A DNA stretch of 49,189 nt from an uncultured Eubacteriales bacterium (lineage in GTDB: Bacteria; Bacillota; Clostridia; Oscillospirales; CAG-272). The stretch lies in the NCBI GenBank assembly GCA_934486825.1, contig CAKSQF010000015.1, positions 1-49,189 on the forward strand. Direction: 5' to 3'. Numbering within the stretch: position 1 is the stretch's first letter; every line of letters begins with the position of its first letter. Shown here one piece after another: positions 24,330-33,205 of this stretch. Both the position numbers and the translations under genes were made by a program. The notes under the pieces are model-generated. The model made no database searches. It was not told where the DNA came from and worked only from the letters and a program-made list of their open reading frames with translations.

Positions 24330-24365
24330 AAGCAGGAGAGATTACTTTGGTAATCTCTCCTGCTT
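24330..24365 (-). terminator. Terminator of the pilus operon
   Basis: A 16-bp stem (AAGCAGGAGAGATTAC and complement) with a four-base loop, followed on the minus strand by six T. It lies just after the last pilin gene. Confidence 0.9.
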
Positions 24366-24378
24366 TCACGGTTCCGAA

Positions 24379-25005
24379 TTAAGCTTTTTCTTCGTTTCTG
24401 CGTTTGCGTACCGCAATCAGCAGAAGAATAAGCGTTGCGGCAGATATCAGACTGAGTCCCGCATAGATGCCGAGCTTTTCGCTGTAACCGGTCTTCGGCG
24501 GTTTCGGAGGATCGGGTTTGTACGGCTCTTCGTCGTTCTTTACAACGCAGACCGCAGTCCTTCCTTCCTCAACGATAACAAGGAAGGGAACGGGTGTGAT
24601 CTTCTTGTCGCCGTCGATATAGCTGTTTCCGACAACGAGATACATGCCGGCGTCAAGACCGTTAAAAGCGACCTTCTTCGTGTCGTCGGTCGAGGCGGAG
24701 GCGTCGGGAGCTATGTTGCCGCTCTTTGTTGCGTCCGCAAGCTTTTTTGCAAGCTCAAGCCATTCGGAATTTTTAACGGGGGTCCACGAAACGTCACAGG
24801 ACGCATATTTCGCAGTCGGCGTGTAGCCGCCCTCGGCTTTCGGAGTCGCTACCCGGTAGATACTGAAGGAAACATTGCTGTTCTTTGATTCAACAGTCAG
24901 TGCCCCCGTACCGGTTGCGGCATAGGATGACAGAGCAAGCATCAGGCAGAGAATAAGCGCAATGCTTACAAACGGAATGAATTTTGCTGTCTTAACATTT
25001 TTCAT
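24379..25005 (-). CDS. LPXTG-like anchored pilin/surface protein (minor subunit)
   Basis: A 208-aa secreted protein with an N-terminal signal peptide (about 1-30), a domain resembling Streptococcal pilin subunits (SFSIYRVATP...VAFNGLDAGMYLVVGNSY), and a C-terminal sorting signal PPKTG at about residues 169-173, followed by a hydrophobic segment and a positive tail (RKRRNEEKA). The sorting motif differs from LPXTG at the first two positions. It probably joins a pilus through the sortase encoded next to it. Confidence 0.8.
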   Translation of the reverse strand: MKNVKTAKFIPFVSIALILCLMLALSSYAATGTGALTVESKNSNVSFSIYRVATPKAEGGYTPTAKYASCDVSWTPVKNSEWLELAKKLADATKSGNIAPDASASTDDTKKVAFNGLDAGMYLVVGNSYIDGDKKITPVPFLVIVEEGRTAVCVVKNDEEPYKPDPPKPPKTGYSEKLGIYAGLSLISAATLILLLIAVRKRRNEEKA

Positions 25006-25040
25006 TGTTTTATGCCTTTCATTATATATTTAACAGAGAA

Positions 25041-25889
25041 TTATCTTTGTTTTGCACGACTTTGCCTCGCGTAACGCACGGACATGAAAATGACTGCCGC
25101 GACGGTTGCGAGGAAAACCGCGATAAGGATAATTATTTTTAACGTCGTCTGTTTTTTTACGTCGGTGCGATCGACATCCGCACTGCCCCCGGCATCATCG
25201 GATGACTGTACAACCCTCACTCCGCGCACAAGCAGACGCTGTGTGTTTATTCCGTACGGGGTACAGGTGTAAAGGGTTACATAGTCTTCGCCGTCGCTTA
25301 TGTAAAGCCCGGACATATCCGACGGCTCGGTTACGGATATATTGTTTACCTCGTATTCGAGCACGCGGTCAAGTACGCGCAGTATAAAGCGGTCGCCGAC
25401 TTCAAGCTGATCGAGATCGGTAAAAAGCTTGGCTTTGACAAGTCCCGAATGTGCTGTAATTATGCAGTGGGTTCCGCTTCCTCCGGTCGGAAGACTGGAG
25501 CCGTACCAGTAGCCCGCGCCCGATTGCAGCTGTTTTTCTTCGGTTCCGTGATAAATCGGAATGTGTTCGCCGATCTTCGGAATGTCTATGTATCCCATCA
25601 TGCCGTTGCCGAGAGGATCAAGGAGTCCTTCGACGCGTTCTTTTTCGCCGTCCTCGAGCACAAACTGATTTCCTTTTGATGCAAGATAACGGTTGTATTC
25701 CTCGGCGGCTGCCCATTGCTCGTAATAGAGATCGCCGTCGCCCGATGTAAACCTGTTGTATCTGTCGATTTCATCATTAAGTCTTTTGCGGATTATAAGA
25801 TTGCTTACCGTAGGGTAGAGCAGAACCGCCACCCCTGCAAGCAGAAGTACCGCAAACAGTATCAGATAGGGTGTTGACTTTTTTTTCAT
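25041..25889 (-). CDS. srtC: Class C sortase
   Basis: A sortase with an N-terminal membrane anchor (LILFAVLLLAGVAVLLYP) and the catalytic core: His in ITAHSGL, Cys in TLYTCTPYG, and Arg in NTQRLLVRG. A second hydrophobic segment at the C-terminus (IIILIAVFLATVAAVIFM) is typical of class C pilin-polymerising sortases. I give 25889 (MKKKSTP) as start; 25916 is an alternative, neither having a strong ribosome-binding site. It links pilin subunits through Lys side chains. Confidence 0.87.
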   Translation of the reverse strand: MKKKSTPYLILFAVLLLAGVAVLLYPTVSNLIIRKRLNDEIDRYNRFTSGDGDLYYEQWAAAEEYNRYLASKGNQFVLEDGEKERVEGLLDPLGNGMMGYIDIPKIGEHIPIYHGTEEKQLQSGAGYWYGSSLPTGGSGTHCIITAHSGLVKAKLFTDLDQLEVGDRFILRVLDRVLEYEVNNISVTEPSDMSGLYISDGEDYVTLYTCTPYGINTQRLLVRGVRVVQSSDDAGGSADVDRTDVKKQTTLKIIILIAVFLATVAAVIFMSVRYARQSRAKQR

Positions 25890-26104
25890 GGCAACTGAGT
25901 GTGCAACCTCTTCCATCGGTATTTCGGCTGAAAGCGTATAAGAAACACCGAAAAAGGACGTGCAAAAATCTCTTCGGGTTTTAAACGCCGGATTCCGTGT
26001 CGGAAAAGCTGTCCGGCACAGGACTCGGGGTTCAAAATTCAAATTATATGTTGCCGCGCCGCGTGCGACGCGGCAACATATTAAGACCTGTTATTTGTTA
26101 TCTG

Positions 26105-27934
26105 TCAGTTTTCCTTGCTCTTCTTGCGTGCTATTACAAGCATTGCGAGAGCCGCACCGATGATAGCGATACCGGATACCGTGAAGATCATGGTTCCGTT
26201 TCCGCCGGTGTGAGGAATGGGAGCATTGGCAAATCTTACGTGGACTGTGTGGGTTGCGCCTTCAAGTGTTACTTCAAGCGCCTTGTCGCTCTTGAGATAT
26301 CCTTCGGGAGCCGTTACCTCGACAAGGACATATTTGCCTGCCGCAAGACCGTCTATTGTGACATATCCGTCTGCGCCGCTGACAATGTTGCCGCGGATCA
26401 GGTTGCCTTCAAGGTCTCTGAGTTCAAATACCGCGCCTGCAAGTCCGGTCATGGAATTTACCTGATCGTACTTGAAGATTTCAACGGCATAAACGTCAAC
26501 GGTTACATCGGATTTCGCGGACTCTTCTTCTTCGAAAGCCACATAAGCGGAGTTCTTGTAGGTGCCTGCAGTGATGTCCCCTGCGAGGTTTGCCGAGTAG
26601 GTAACAATAATCTCGGGAGCGTTTGCGATGTCGTCGCGGGTGAAATATTCGCCTGCGTTGAAGATCGCAATAAGGTCAAGCGTGATGTGGAAAGCACAGC
26701 CGTCTTCCGTGTCGGGAGTTACGGTGTAAAGATTTGCGGCAAGTGCCTTGCCGTTTACGGTAATTACAACATCGTTGTTGAAGATGAGCCTTTCATCCAT
26801 GTTGTCATGGAATACAAGGTAGTAATTGTTCGCGCTCAGTATCGATATGATCGTAGGATCATCGACAGTAACTGCGGGAAGGAACTTGTAGAGGTAATCC
26901 GGAACGTTGGATTTGAGAGTAAAGGTGACTTTTTCGCCTGCGGCAACGGTGTCCTTGTCTGCCGATTTGGTCATGCCGGGCTTCGTCATCTTTCTCTTCG
27001 GGCAGCAGCTGTCGGGATGTGTGCAGTCCTCGATCAGGCAGTAGCCGTTGTCATCCTTCGGATGCAGGCAGGTGTGATCGTCGCCGTCGCAGAAACCGTC
27101 TTCGTCTGCGTCGACATGGCTGTGTTCGTGATTTGCGCAGCAATCGCCCTCATGGGTGCAACCGTCTACCGTGCAATAACCGTTGCCGTTGTGAGGATGC
27201 ATGCAGGCATTACATTCGTCGCAGAAGCCGTCGTCGTTTTCATCGACATGGACGTGTTCATTCCATACTGCATAAATTGTCTTGTTTGCGGTTATGGTTA
27301 TGGGATCGCCTGCTTTATACTGAGCTTCTTCGGCGTTAGCGGTGTCTGCCCAGCCCGCAAAGTCGTGACCTTCGTAGGTAGGCACTACGGAAGAGATCGT
27401 AAACCGAGTGCCGTCTGCGTTGCGCAGTTTCTTTTCGGCTGCCGGAGCATTTTCACCGCCGTTTGCATCATATGTAAGAGTTACATATTTGCTGTAATCG
27501 GCTTTGGGGAAACTGCTGAGGTAGATGGTAAACGAGTGGGTCGAGTTGCCGGTGTGAGATGAACTGGGGGTAGTCCATGAACCCGACGCATTGCTCATGT
27601 CTCTGTCGTAAATATATGCCTTGACGCGTTCAGCAACATTGCCGTCAACCGTCCAGCAGAGCTGCCAGCCGCCGCTGTATTTATCTCCGCCTGCGGTAGA
27701 ATCCCACTCAAACTTGTATCCCACCTCATGTTCCGCGTCGTTTGAGAGGTGCTTGTTCCAATTGTACTTGTTTGTGGTTGATACCGTGCCGTCATTTCTG
27801 GAGTAATAACCGCCTATAACAGTGGCAGTGAACGTCCAGCTCATGTTTGCCGCAAATGCCGATATCGGCAGAAGTGAGAGCAGCATGAGTGCTACCATGA
27901 CAGCCGACAGGATCTTTGCTAAATTCTTTTTCAT
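26105..27934 (-). CDS. Pilin backbone/surface adhesin with Cys/His repeats
   Basis: A 609-aa secreted protein. Signal peptide (about 1-29), unknown N-terminal domain, an InlB/Flg_new beta-repeat (LTYDANGGENAPAAEKK...YAVW, about 150-225), a Cys/His-rich repeat block (about 228-315; HVDENDDGFCDECNACMHPHN pattern, several CxxC and CxH), an isopeptide-forming fimbrial domain, a CnaB-type domain (about 480-570) with Lys in EIFKYD and Glu in VEVTAPEGY, and a sorting signal IPHTG followed by a hydrophobic tail. First gene of the pilus operon, promoter at 28062-28090. It should be the main pilus subunit. Confidence 0.85.
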   Translation of the reverse strand: MKKNLAKILSAVMVALMLLSLLPISAFAANMSWTFTATVIGGYYSRNDGTVSTTNKYNWNKHLSNDAEHEVGYKFEWDSTAGGDKYSGGWQLCWTVDGNVAERVKAYIYDRDMSNASGSWTTPSSSHTGNSTHSFTIYLSSFPKADYSKYVTLTYDANGGENAPAAEKKLRNADGTRFTISSVVPTYEGHDFAGWADTANAEEAQYKAGDPITITANKTIYAVWNEHVHVDENDDGFCDECNACMHPHNGNGYCTVDGCTHEGDCCANHEHSHVDADEDGFCDGDDHTCLHPKDDNGYCLIEDCTHPDSCCPKRKMTKPGMTKSADKDTVAAGEKVTFTLKSNVPDYLYKFLPAVTVDDPTIISILSANNYYLVFHDNMDERLIFNNDVVITVNGKALAANLYTVTPDTEDGCAFHITLDLIAIFNAGEYFTRDDIANAPEIIVTYSANLAGDITAGTYKNSAYVAFEEEESAKSDVTVDVYAVEIFKYDQVNSMTGLAGAVFELRDLEGNLIRGNIVSGADGYVTIDGLAAGKYVLVEVTAPEGYLKSDKALEVTLEGATHTVHVRFANAPIPHTGGNGTMIFTVSGIAIIGAALAMLVIARKKSKEN

Positions 27935-28061
27935 CTGTATCTGTCCTCCAAAAAAATTTTGCCCCGATGATACGATATTTCATTTTCGTGCACACCTAAG
28001 TTCGGGACACAGTGCGCAACGGGAAGGAGCTTTGCAAAATTCACAGAACTCAATCGTCTTA

Positions 28062-28090
28062 ATTTTAACACCCGATTTACGATTTGTCAA
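28062..28090 (-). promoter_or_regulatory. Promoter of the pilus operon
   Basis: On the minus strand: TTGACA (28090-28085), 17-bp spacer, TAAAAT (28067-28062). The leader to the ATG is about 120 bases. I see no other structure in the 332-bp divergent region 27935-28266 apart from the promoter at 28191. Confidence 0.85.
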
Positions 28091-28190
28091 CACTTTTTTA
28101 TAAATTTCGGTACAAAGTTTCGGACAAATATCGACATGGTATTGTTTAATTGCACAATTTCAATGTTTTTTGACGATTTTTGTTTTTGTA

Positions 28191-28219
28191 TTGACAGAGC
28201 TCCGTTTTTCTGATATAAG
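28191..28219 (+). promoter_or_regulatory. Promoter of the GH5-like gene
   Basis: TTGACA at 28191-28196, 17-bp spacer, TATAAG at 28214-28219. Confidence 0.85.
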
Positions 28220-28266
28220 TAGTTAAAACCGCCTTGCGGCGGAACAAAAACCGAAAGGATACTGCT

Positions 28267-29421
28267 ATGGAAGTATTGAAGGATTACTCATGGGTGCGCG
28301 GCGTAAACCACTATATGTCTTCGGGAGATCAGCTTAAAAGAGAGCTTGGCTACGGAAAGCGCGTGAATCTCAATTCGGTCCGTTTCTGGCTGGATCACAG
28401 GTCATATGCAAAAGACAAACAGGGATATATCGACCGCCTTGTGCGCTTCACGAGGGAATGTTTTGAGTGCGGATACCGCGTGATGCCCATCATCTGGAAC
28501 GGAAACATGCTCGACCCGCACATGATCGACGAGGACAACTATCCCGCGGGCGACGAATATACGGCGGCGGTCGTCAATGCGCTTAAAGACGAGCCGGGAC
28601 TTCTTATGTGGGACATCATGAATGAGCCTTCCTGCAACGGGTGGTTGCTTGACGAAAAGGACCCGGAGGTAAGACAGGCAAAATTCGAAAAAATGTGGGG
28701 CTTTGTACGCAGATACTGCGGATTTGTAAAGGAAATCGACAAGGTCAACGCGATCACGGTGGGACATACTCTTGCCTGCGATATCGAACCGACCGCCGAT
28801 GTCGTCGATGTACTTTCCTTCCATGACTATAACGGCACCGCCCGCTCGATAGACGCGAATTACTCGCTTGCGGCGGAGCTTTCGGAAAAATACAAAAAAC
28901 CGGTACTCCAGTCCGAAACGGGATGTCTCGCAAGAGCGAATCCGTACGACATGGCGCTTGCCGCCTGCGAAAAATACAAAATGGGCTGGTTCGTCTTTGA
29001 GCTTATGATACACGGCAGATGCGACAGCGAGCACGGCGTATTCTATCCGGACGGAACGGTGCGCGACCCCGCGACGATCGCGGCAATGATGGGCTGTTTC
29101 AGAAACAGGGGAGAGTCGATAATCCTTCCCGTGCCGAACAGAGAGGGCGCCGCAGACCGTGCGCTCGCAATGATAAAGGACGCTCTGACCGAATATACCT
29201 GCGACGGCTTCGATTACCGTCCCAGTGACAAAGAAAAACTGCTTGAGGCTTGCGAATACGCCGCATATCTGCTTGAAGGCTGTGATATGATACCTATGGC
29301 GTATCCTCCGACCGCAAGAATAAACAAGTTCAGAAGGGAGAGCGGGACTCCGCTTCTTGAGATAAGACAGTTTGCCTACGAGCTCGCAAAGACGCTCAAA
29401 GAGCTTTGTCAGATACTCTGA
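28267..29421 (+). CDS. Glycoside hydrolase, GH5/cellulase superfamily
   Basis: A 384-aa (beta/alpha)8 glycoside hydrolase of clan GH-A. The acid/base Glu lies in WDIMNEP (about residue 121) and the nucleophile Glu in LQSETG (about residue 217). Start at 28267 (AAAGGA ribosome-binding site); there is no signal peptide, so it works on imported oligosaccharides. A C-terminal helical extension of about 100 residues follows the barrel. The specificity (beta-mannosidase, beta-glucosidase or other) cannot be read from sequence. Confidence 0.82.
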   Translation: MEVLKDYSWVRGVNHYMSSGDQLKRELGYGKRVNLNSVRFWLDHRSYAKDKQGYIDRLVRFTRECFECGYRVMPIIWNGNMLDPHMIDEDNYPAGDEYTAAVVNALKDEPGLLMWDIMNEPSCNGWLLDEKDPEVRQAKFEKMWGFVRRYCGFVKEIDKVNAITVGHTLACDIEPTADVVDVLSFHDYNGTARSIDANYSLAAELSEKYKKPVLQSETGCLARANPYDMALAACEKYKMGWFVFELMIHGRCDSEHGVFYPDGTVRDPATIAAMMGCFRNRGESIILPVPNREGAADRALAMIKDALTEYTCDGFDYRPSDKEKLLEACEYAAYLLEGCDMIPMAYPPTARINKFRRESGTPLLEIRQFAYELAKTLKELCQIL

Positions 29422-29511
29422 AAAGACAAAATCCGGACAAGCATCCTTTCGGAGCGCCGAAAAACGGCGGAGTCGGCGATGTGAGTCCGACCGCCCGATA
29501 TTCAAGACCAA

Positions 29512-29547
29512 AAAAGCAGAGCCATACGACAGTATGGCTCTGCTTTT
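29512..29547. terminator. Bidirectional terminator
   Basis: A 16-bp stem (AAAAGCAGAGCCATAC and complement) with a GACA loop and T-runs on both sides, between the glycosidase and the ribokinase gene. Confidence 0.9.
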
Positions 29548-29563
29548 GTATGTTTTTTGACTT

Positions 29564-30547
29564 TTACCGACCGAACGCCGAGAGAATACGGCTTTCTGTT
29601 TCTTTGTCGCCGCAGACCTCCGACAGAGCCGACAGCGCTTCGTCAAGAGTCGGAAGCGACGGCTGTGCGCCCATACGTGACACGGTGACGGCGGCAACGA
29701 CCGATGCAAAATAAAGCGAATCCGCTTTCGCAAGCCCGACCGAGCGTGCGACGCAGAATGCGGCGATAAAGCTGTCTCCCGCCGCTGTCGGATCGACGAC
29801 CGGACGGTAATCGACAGAGAAGCAGCGCAGATATTCTTCGCCGTTTCCGAGAACCGCTCCCGCCTTGCCGAGGGTTATCAGTGTGTTTTTCACACCGAGC
29901 GCCGAGAACGCCGAGATTATTTTTCCGAGATCGTCCTCGCTTCCCGCGCATATGCCGGTAAGCTCCGCAGCTTCGTGCTCATTGGGTGAAATATATGTGA
30001 GATTTTTCATAAGCGCATCCGGAATCTTCGCGGCGGGCGCGGGATTCAGCATGACCACGACTCCCGCCCGGGCGGCATATCCGGCAAGCGCGACATTGAT
30101 CTCCTGAGGTATCTCATGCTGGAGTATGACCATGTCGTACTCCTTTATGCGTTCTTTGAGAAAGGAAACGTCATCGACGGTTATGGCGCCGTTTGCACCC
30201 GGAACTATAATTATGCGGTTGAGCGTGCCGCTTTCGGTTTTGCAGAGCTGTATGTCGGCGATCCCCGTTGGGATGTTTTTGTCCACGATCACGTTCGATG
30301 TGTCAACTCCCGAGTCGTTTGCCGATTTCAGAAGTTCTCTGCCGAAGGCGTCGTTGCCGATCTTGCCGACCATTGTGACATCTGCGGACAGTCTCGCCGC
30401 CTGTATCGCCTGATTTGCGCCCTTTCCTCCGGGAGCGGTCGAAAAGGCGGTGCCGTAAATTGTTTCCCCCGATTTTACAAAACGGTCACCCGATGTGATG
30501 AGATCCATGTTCATGCTTCCGACGACAAGAATTTTTGCTTTTTTCAT
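29564..30547 (-). CDS. rbsK: Ribokinase
   Basis: A 327-aa PfkB-family sugar kinase. Signature 1 is GGKGANQA near residue 40 and signature 2 is DPTAAGDSF near residue 255, with the catalytic Asp in the latter. The N-terminal NMDL motif and the GSMNMD pattern match ribokinase. I chose the start at 30547; the longer frame to 31174 would run through the promoter and into the neighbouring gene. It phosphorylates ribose at C5. Own promoter at 30636-30663. Confidence 0.9.
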   Translation of the reverse strand: MKKAKILVVGSMNMDLITSGDRFVKSGETIYGTAFSTAPGGKGANQAIQAARLSADVTMVGKIGNDAFGRELLKSANDSGVDTSNVIVDKNIPTGIADIQLCKTESGTLNRIIIVPGANGAITVDDVSFLKERIKEYDMVILQHEIPQEINVALAGYAARAGVVVMLNPAPAAKIPDALMKNLTYISPNEHEAAELTGICAGSEDDLGKIISAFSALGVKNTLITLGKAGAVLGNGEEYLRCFSVDYRPVVDPTAAGDSFIAAFCVARSVGLAKADSLYFASVVAAVTVSRMGAQPSLPTLDEALSALSEVCGDKETESRILSAFGR

Positions 30548-30635
30548 ATCCGATCCATGGCTTCCTGACGACGGAAGCCGCCTTTCGTTGCATAGTCGGG
30601 AGAAGATTTTTCGTGCGTTTGCGTCTCCCGATTCA

Positions 30636-30663
30636 ATTATACACATTCGGCTCGCAATGTCAA
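30636..30663 (-). promoter_or_regulatory. Promoter of rbsK
   Basis: On the minus strand: TTGACA (30663-30658), 16-bp spacer, TATAAT (30641-30636). Confidence 0.75.
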
Positions 30664-30746
30664 TAGTATAACAGAAAGAAAAAGATGTGTCGGAATGAAA
30701 TACGTGTAATTTGCTGAAAAAATCGCAAAAAATATTCGAAAAATTG

Positions 30747-30775
30747 TTGACAATATAAAAAATATCGCTTATAAT
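30747..30775 (+). promoter_or_regulatory. Promoter of the CBM9-like lipoprotein
   Basis: TTGACA at 30747-30752, 17-bp spacer, TATAAT at 30770-30775: full consensus. Confidence 0.9.
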
Positions 30776-30808
30776 GGGATCAATGAAAAGAAGGGAGAGA
30801 TGTCTCAA

Positions 30809-31603
30809 ATGAAAAAAATATTTTTGTCTGCTGTTGCCATTACCCTGCTTTGCGGAATGTTGTTCGCATGCGCAAAAGACGGTGATGTGACAACTGCCGC
30901 GACCACCGACGCACCGAAGGTGACCACGACCGAAAAACCGAAGGTAACCACCGCTCCGACGCTCACCACCGCAACACCGCCGTCCACAGGACCGGTTTCG
31001 GGTGCATATACTCTTGCCGACGGATCGAAGTTCAGCGTTGACGGAAAGCTCGACGAGTGGGATGGCTACAAAACAGTCGTTCTTCAGGGAGAAGGAGCGT
31101 ATGCGCACAAAAAGGCTACGTTCTATGCGTGTTACACCGATCTCGGTCTTTTCCTTGCCTGCGACGCATATCACGACGAATACATAAACGGTGCGTCAAG
31201 CTGGTGGCTGAACTCCAATTTCGAGTTTTTTATCGGCTTTGCCCCGGTCGTCCAGTATTACGTTTATGCCGACGGCATAGGCAACGCCTGTCTCAAGAGC
31301 AACAATATTGACGATGCGGTCATGATAACCTACGAAAATGAAGGAAATACAAAATACCACACGATAACCGAGGCGTTCATCGCCGCCGAGAATCTGCCTA
31401 CCGAATCGATCGACCCCGATCTGAACACGGTTACGGTGGGTGTTGCGTGGAAGACGGTCGGTGACCTTATTATCGGCGGAGCCGCTCACGTCAACGAGGA
31501 CGGCTCGGATGAGTACTGGGTACCGCTCGGCGGTTGGCCGGATCGCCCCTATCTTACCGCGACGCCCGAGGGACTTATAAACGAAATGATCGAAGAAGAA
31601 TAA
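30809..31603 (+). CDS. CBM9-like surface lipoprotein
   Basis: A 264-aa protein with a signal peptide and a lipobox ending at Cys of LFAC, then a Thr/Lys-rich linker (about 25-65: T-T-x-A and T-E-K-P repeats), and a C-terminal domain with a CBM9-like pattern (YTLADGSKFSVDGKLDEWDGYKTV and NSNFEFFIGF). Such domains bind glycans at the cell surface. The second ATG (30809) is better placed than 30800 for the AAGGGAGAG ribosome-binding site. Confidence 0.75.
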   Translation: MKKIFLSAVAITLLCGMLFACAKDGDVTTAATTDAPKVTTTEKPKVTTAPTLTTATPPSTGPVSGAYTLADGSKFSVDGKLDEWDGYKTVVLQGEGAYAHKKATFYACYTDLGLFLACDAYHDEYINGASSWWLNSNFEFFIGFAPVVQYYVYADGIGNACLKSNNIDDAVMITYENEGNTKYHTITEAFIAAENLPTESIDPDLNTVTVGVAWKTVGDLIIGGAAHVNEDGSDEYWVPLGGWPDRPYLTATPEGLINEMIEEE

Positions 31604-31616
31604 GCATTTACATTGT

Positions 31617-31646
31617 ATCCCGACGGAGTTTGCACTCCGTCGGGAT
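31617..31646 (+). terminator. Terminator of the CBM9-like lipoprotein
   Basis: A 13-bp stem (ATCCCGACGGAGT and complement) with a TTGC loop, followed by a T-rich tract. Confidence 0.85.
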
Positions 31647-31684
31647 ATATTTTGCAAAAAAGCCGACGCTTTTTTGCGTCCGTA

Positions 31685-31713
31685 TTGACATCCCGCCGCG
31701 GATATTGTATACT
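31685..31713 (+). promoter_or_regulatory. Promoter of the acyltransferase
   Basis: TTGACA at 31685-31690, 17-bp spacer, TATACT at 31708-31713. Confidence 0.85.
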
Positions 31714-31745
31714 TATTTTAATGAAGGAAATGTCGGAGGCGCGGG

Positions 31746-33044
31746 ATGAAAATAAAACATAAAATTCTTGATTACGGCAGGGTGATTGCCATGAAGAAGG
31801 AGAAATATCTTCTTCCGAGACGTCCGTCTCCCTTTTTCAGAAAGTTGCTTGCCTTTTTGTCGGCGGGAGAGCTGCGCGCGACCGATTTTACCGTGAAAAA
31901 GATCGGGATGGAGAAGCTGTCCGACGATCAGCCCTGCATGATACTCATGAATCATTCGGCATTTATCGATCTGAAGATTGCCGCAACCGTTTTTGCCGAT
32001 CGCCCGTTCAATATCGTCTGTACCTCCGACGGCTTTGTCGGAAAGAGATGGCTGATGTATCGGCTCGGCTGCATACCCACAAACAAATTCGTGAGCGATT
32101 TCAGGCTTGTGAGAAACATAGCATATACAATCCGCAAAAACAAATGCTCGGTCCTGATGTACCCGGAGGCGAGTTACAGCTTTGACGGAAAGGCGACCCC
32201 ACTGCCGGACACGGTCGGGAAATGCCTCAAAATGCTCGGAGTTCCGGTCATAATGGTCAGGACCTACGGAGCCTTTCTTCACGATCCCCTTTACAACGGA
32301 CTTCGTCAGCGGAAGGTGAAGGTGTCGGCAGAGGTCGAATATCTGCTTTCTCCGGAGGATCTGAAATCAATGGATGCCTCCGAGATCGGCGAGACGGTCA
32401 ACAGACAGTTTGAGTTCGACAATTTCAGGTGGCAGAGAGACAACAACATAAAAGTAGACGCCGACTTCCGCGCACAGGGGCTTGAACGAGTGCTCTACAA
32501 ATGTCCGTCGTGCAAAGCCGAGGGGGAGACCGTCGGGGTCGGAGACACGCTCGTCTGCAGAAAATGCGGCAAGAAATATTTTCTCACCGAGACCGGTGAG
32601 ATACACGCCGTCGAAGGAGGTACCGAGATCGATCACATTCCCGATTGGTTTGACTGGGAACGCGAGTGTGTGAAAAGTGAGATAGAATCGGGCACATATC
32701 TTCTTGATATTCCCGTGCGGATAATGATGATGGTCAATTCCAAATCGATCTATGAGGTGGGAAGCGGCAGGCTCGTTCACCGACCCGACGGATTCGAGCT
32801 CACCGGCTGTGACGGCAGACTTGTTTACAGACAGCGTCCCGACCATTCGTATTCGCTCTATTCCGACTATTTCTGGTATGAAATAGGGGACATGATCTGC
32901 ATCGGCGATCAGGACAAACTTTTTTACTGCTTCCCAGAAGAGGGAAGCGGCAATGTTGTCGCAAAGACGAGGCTTGCGGTCGAAGAGCTGTACAAAAGAT
33001 GCAGAGCGGCGTCTGCCGGAAAGGCAAAAGCCGCCGCAAGATGA
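31746..33044 (+). CDS. 1-acylglycerol-phosphate acyltransferase-like protein with zinc ribbon
   Basis: A 432-aa protein. The PlsC-type acyltransferase domain (about 30-215) has the catalytic NHSAFID (His about 68) and the acceptor-binding YPEAS. After it come two CxxC pairs (CPSC about 252, CRKC about 270), which look like a zinc ribbon, then an uncharacterised C-terminal domain of about 150 residues. The usual PlsC is about 240 aa, so this is an extended form. Start at 31746 with GGAGG seven bases upstream. It should acylate lysophosphatidate or a related lipid; the role of the C-terminal part is unknown. Confidence 0.82.
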   Translation: MKIKHKILDYGRVIAMKKEKYLLPRRPSPFFRKLLAFLSAGELRATDFTVKKIGMEKLSDDQPCMILMNHSAFIDLKIAATVFADRPFNIVCTSDGFVGKRWLMYRLGCIPTNKFVSDFRLVRNIAYTIRKNKCSVLMYPEASYSFDGKATPLPDTVGKCLKMLGVPVIMVRTYGAFLHDPLYNGLRQRKVKVSAEVEYLLSPEDLKSMDASEIGETVNRQFEFDNFRWQRDNNIKVDADFRAQGLERVLYKCPSCKAEGETVGVGDTLVCRKCGKKYFLTETGEIHAVEGGTEIDHIPDWFDWERECVKSEIESGTYLLDIPVRIMMMVNSKSIYEVGSGRLVHRPDGFELTGCDGRLVYRQRPDHSYSLYSDYFWYEIGDMICIGDQDKLFYCFPEEGSGNVVAKTRLAVEELYKRCRAASAGKAKAAAR

Positions 33045-33062
33045 GGTTTCGGATGATTTTTG

Positions 33063-33092
33063 ACCCGCAGGAGCGTTTACGCAACTGCGGGT
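33063..33092 (+). terminator. Weak terminator after the acyltransferase
   Basis: An 8-bp stem (ACCCGCAG and complement) with a 14-base loop and a short T-rich tract. The loop is long, so the call is tentative. Confidence 0.5.
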
Positions 33093-33205
33093 TGCTTTTA
33101 TTGACAACAGAAAGTGGTTGATTTTTTAATGAAAACCGTAGATAATTAAAGTGAAAACCAACAGATATTTGTGATATCATACAAAAAACGAAAGGAAGAA
33201 AGCAT

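Noticed and set aside
25997..27562. A 521-codon plus-strand frame opposite the pilin gene
   Set aside because: It is the antisense shadow of a gene with clear domains, promoter, ribosome-binding site and terminator on the other strand. Its sequence has no recognisable domain.
28402..29733. A 443-codon minus-strand frame over the glycosidase
   Set aside because: Antisense shadow that crosses a bidirectional terminator and part of rbsK.
29564..31174. Extended N-terminus of the ribokinase frame to 536 aa
   Set aside because: The extra part crosses the rbsK promoter and overlaps a divergent gene. The PfkB fold starts at the ATG at 30547.
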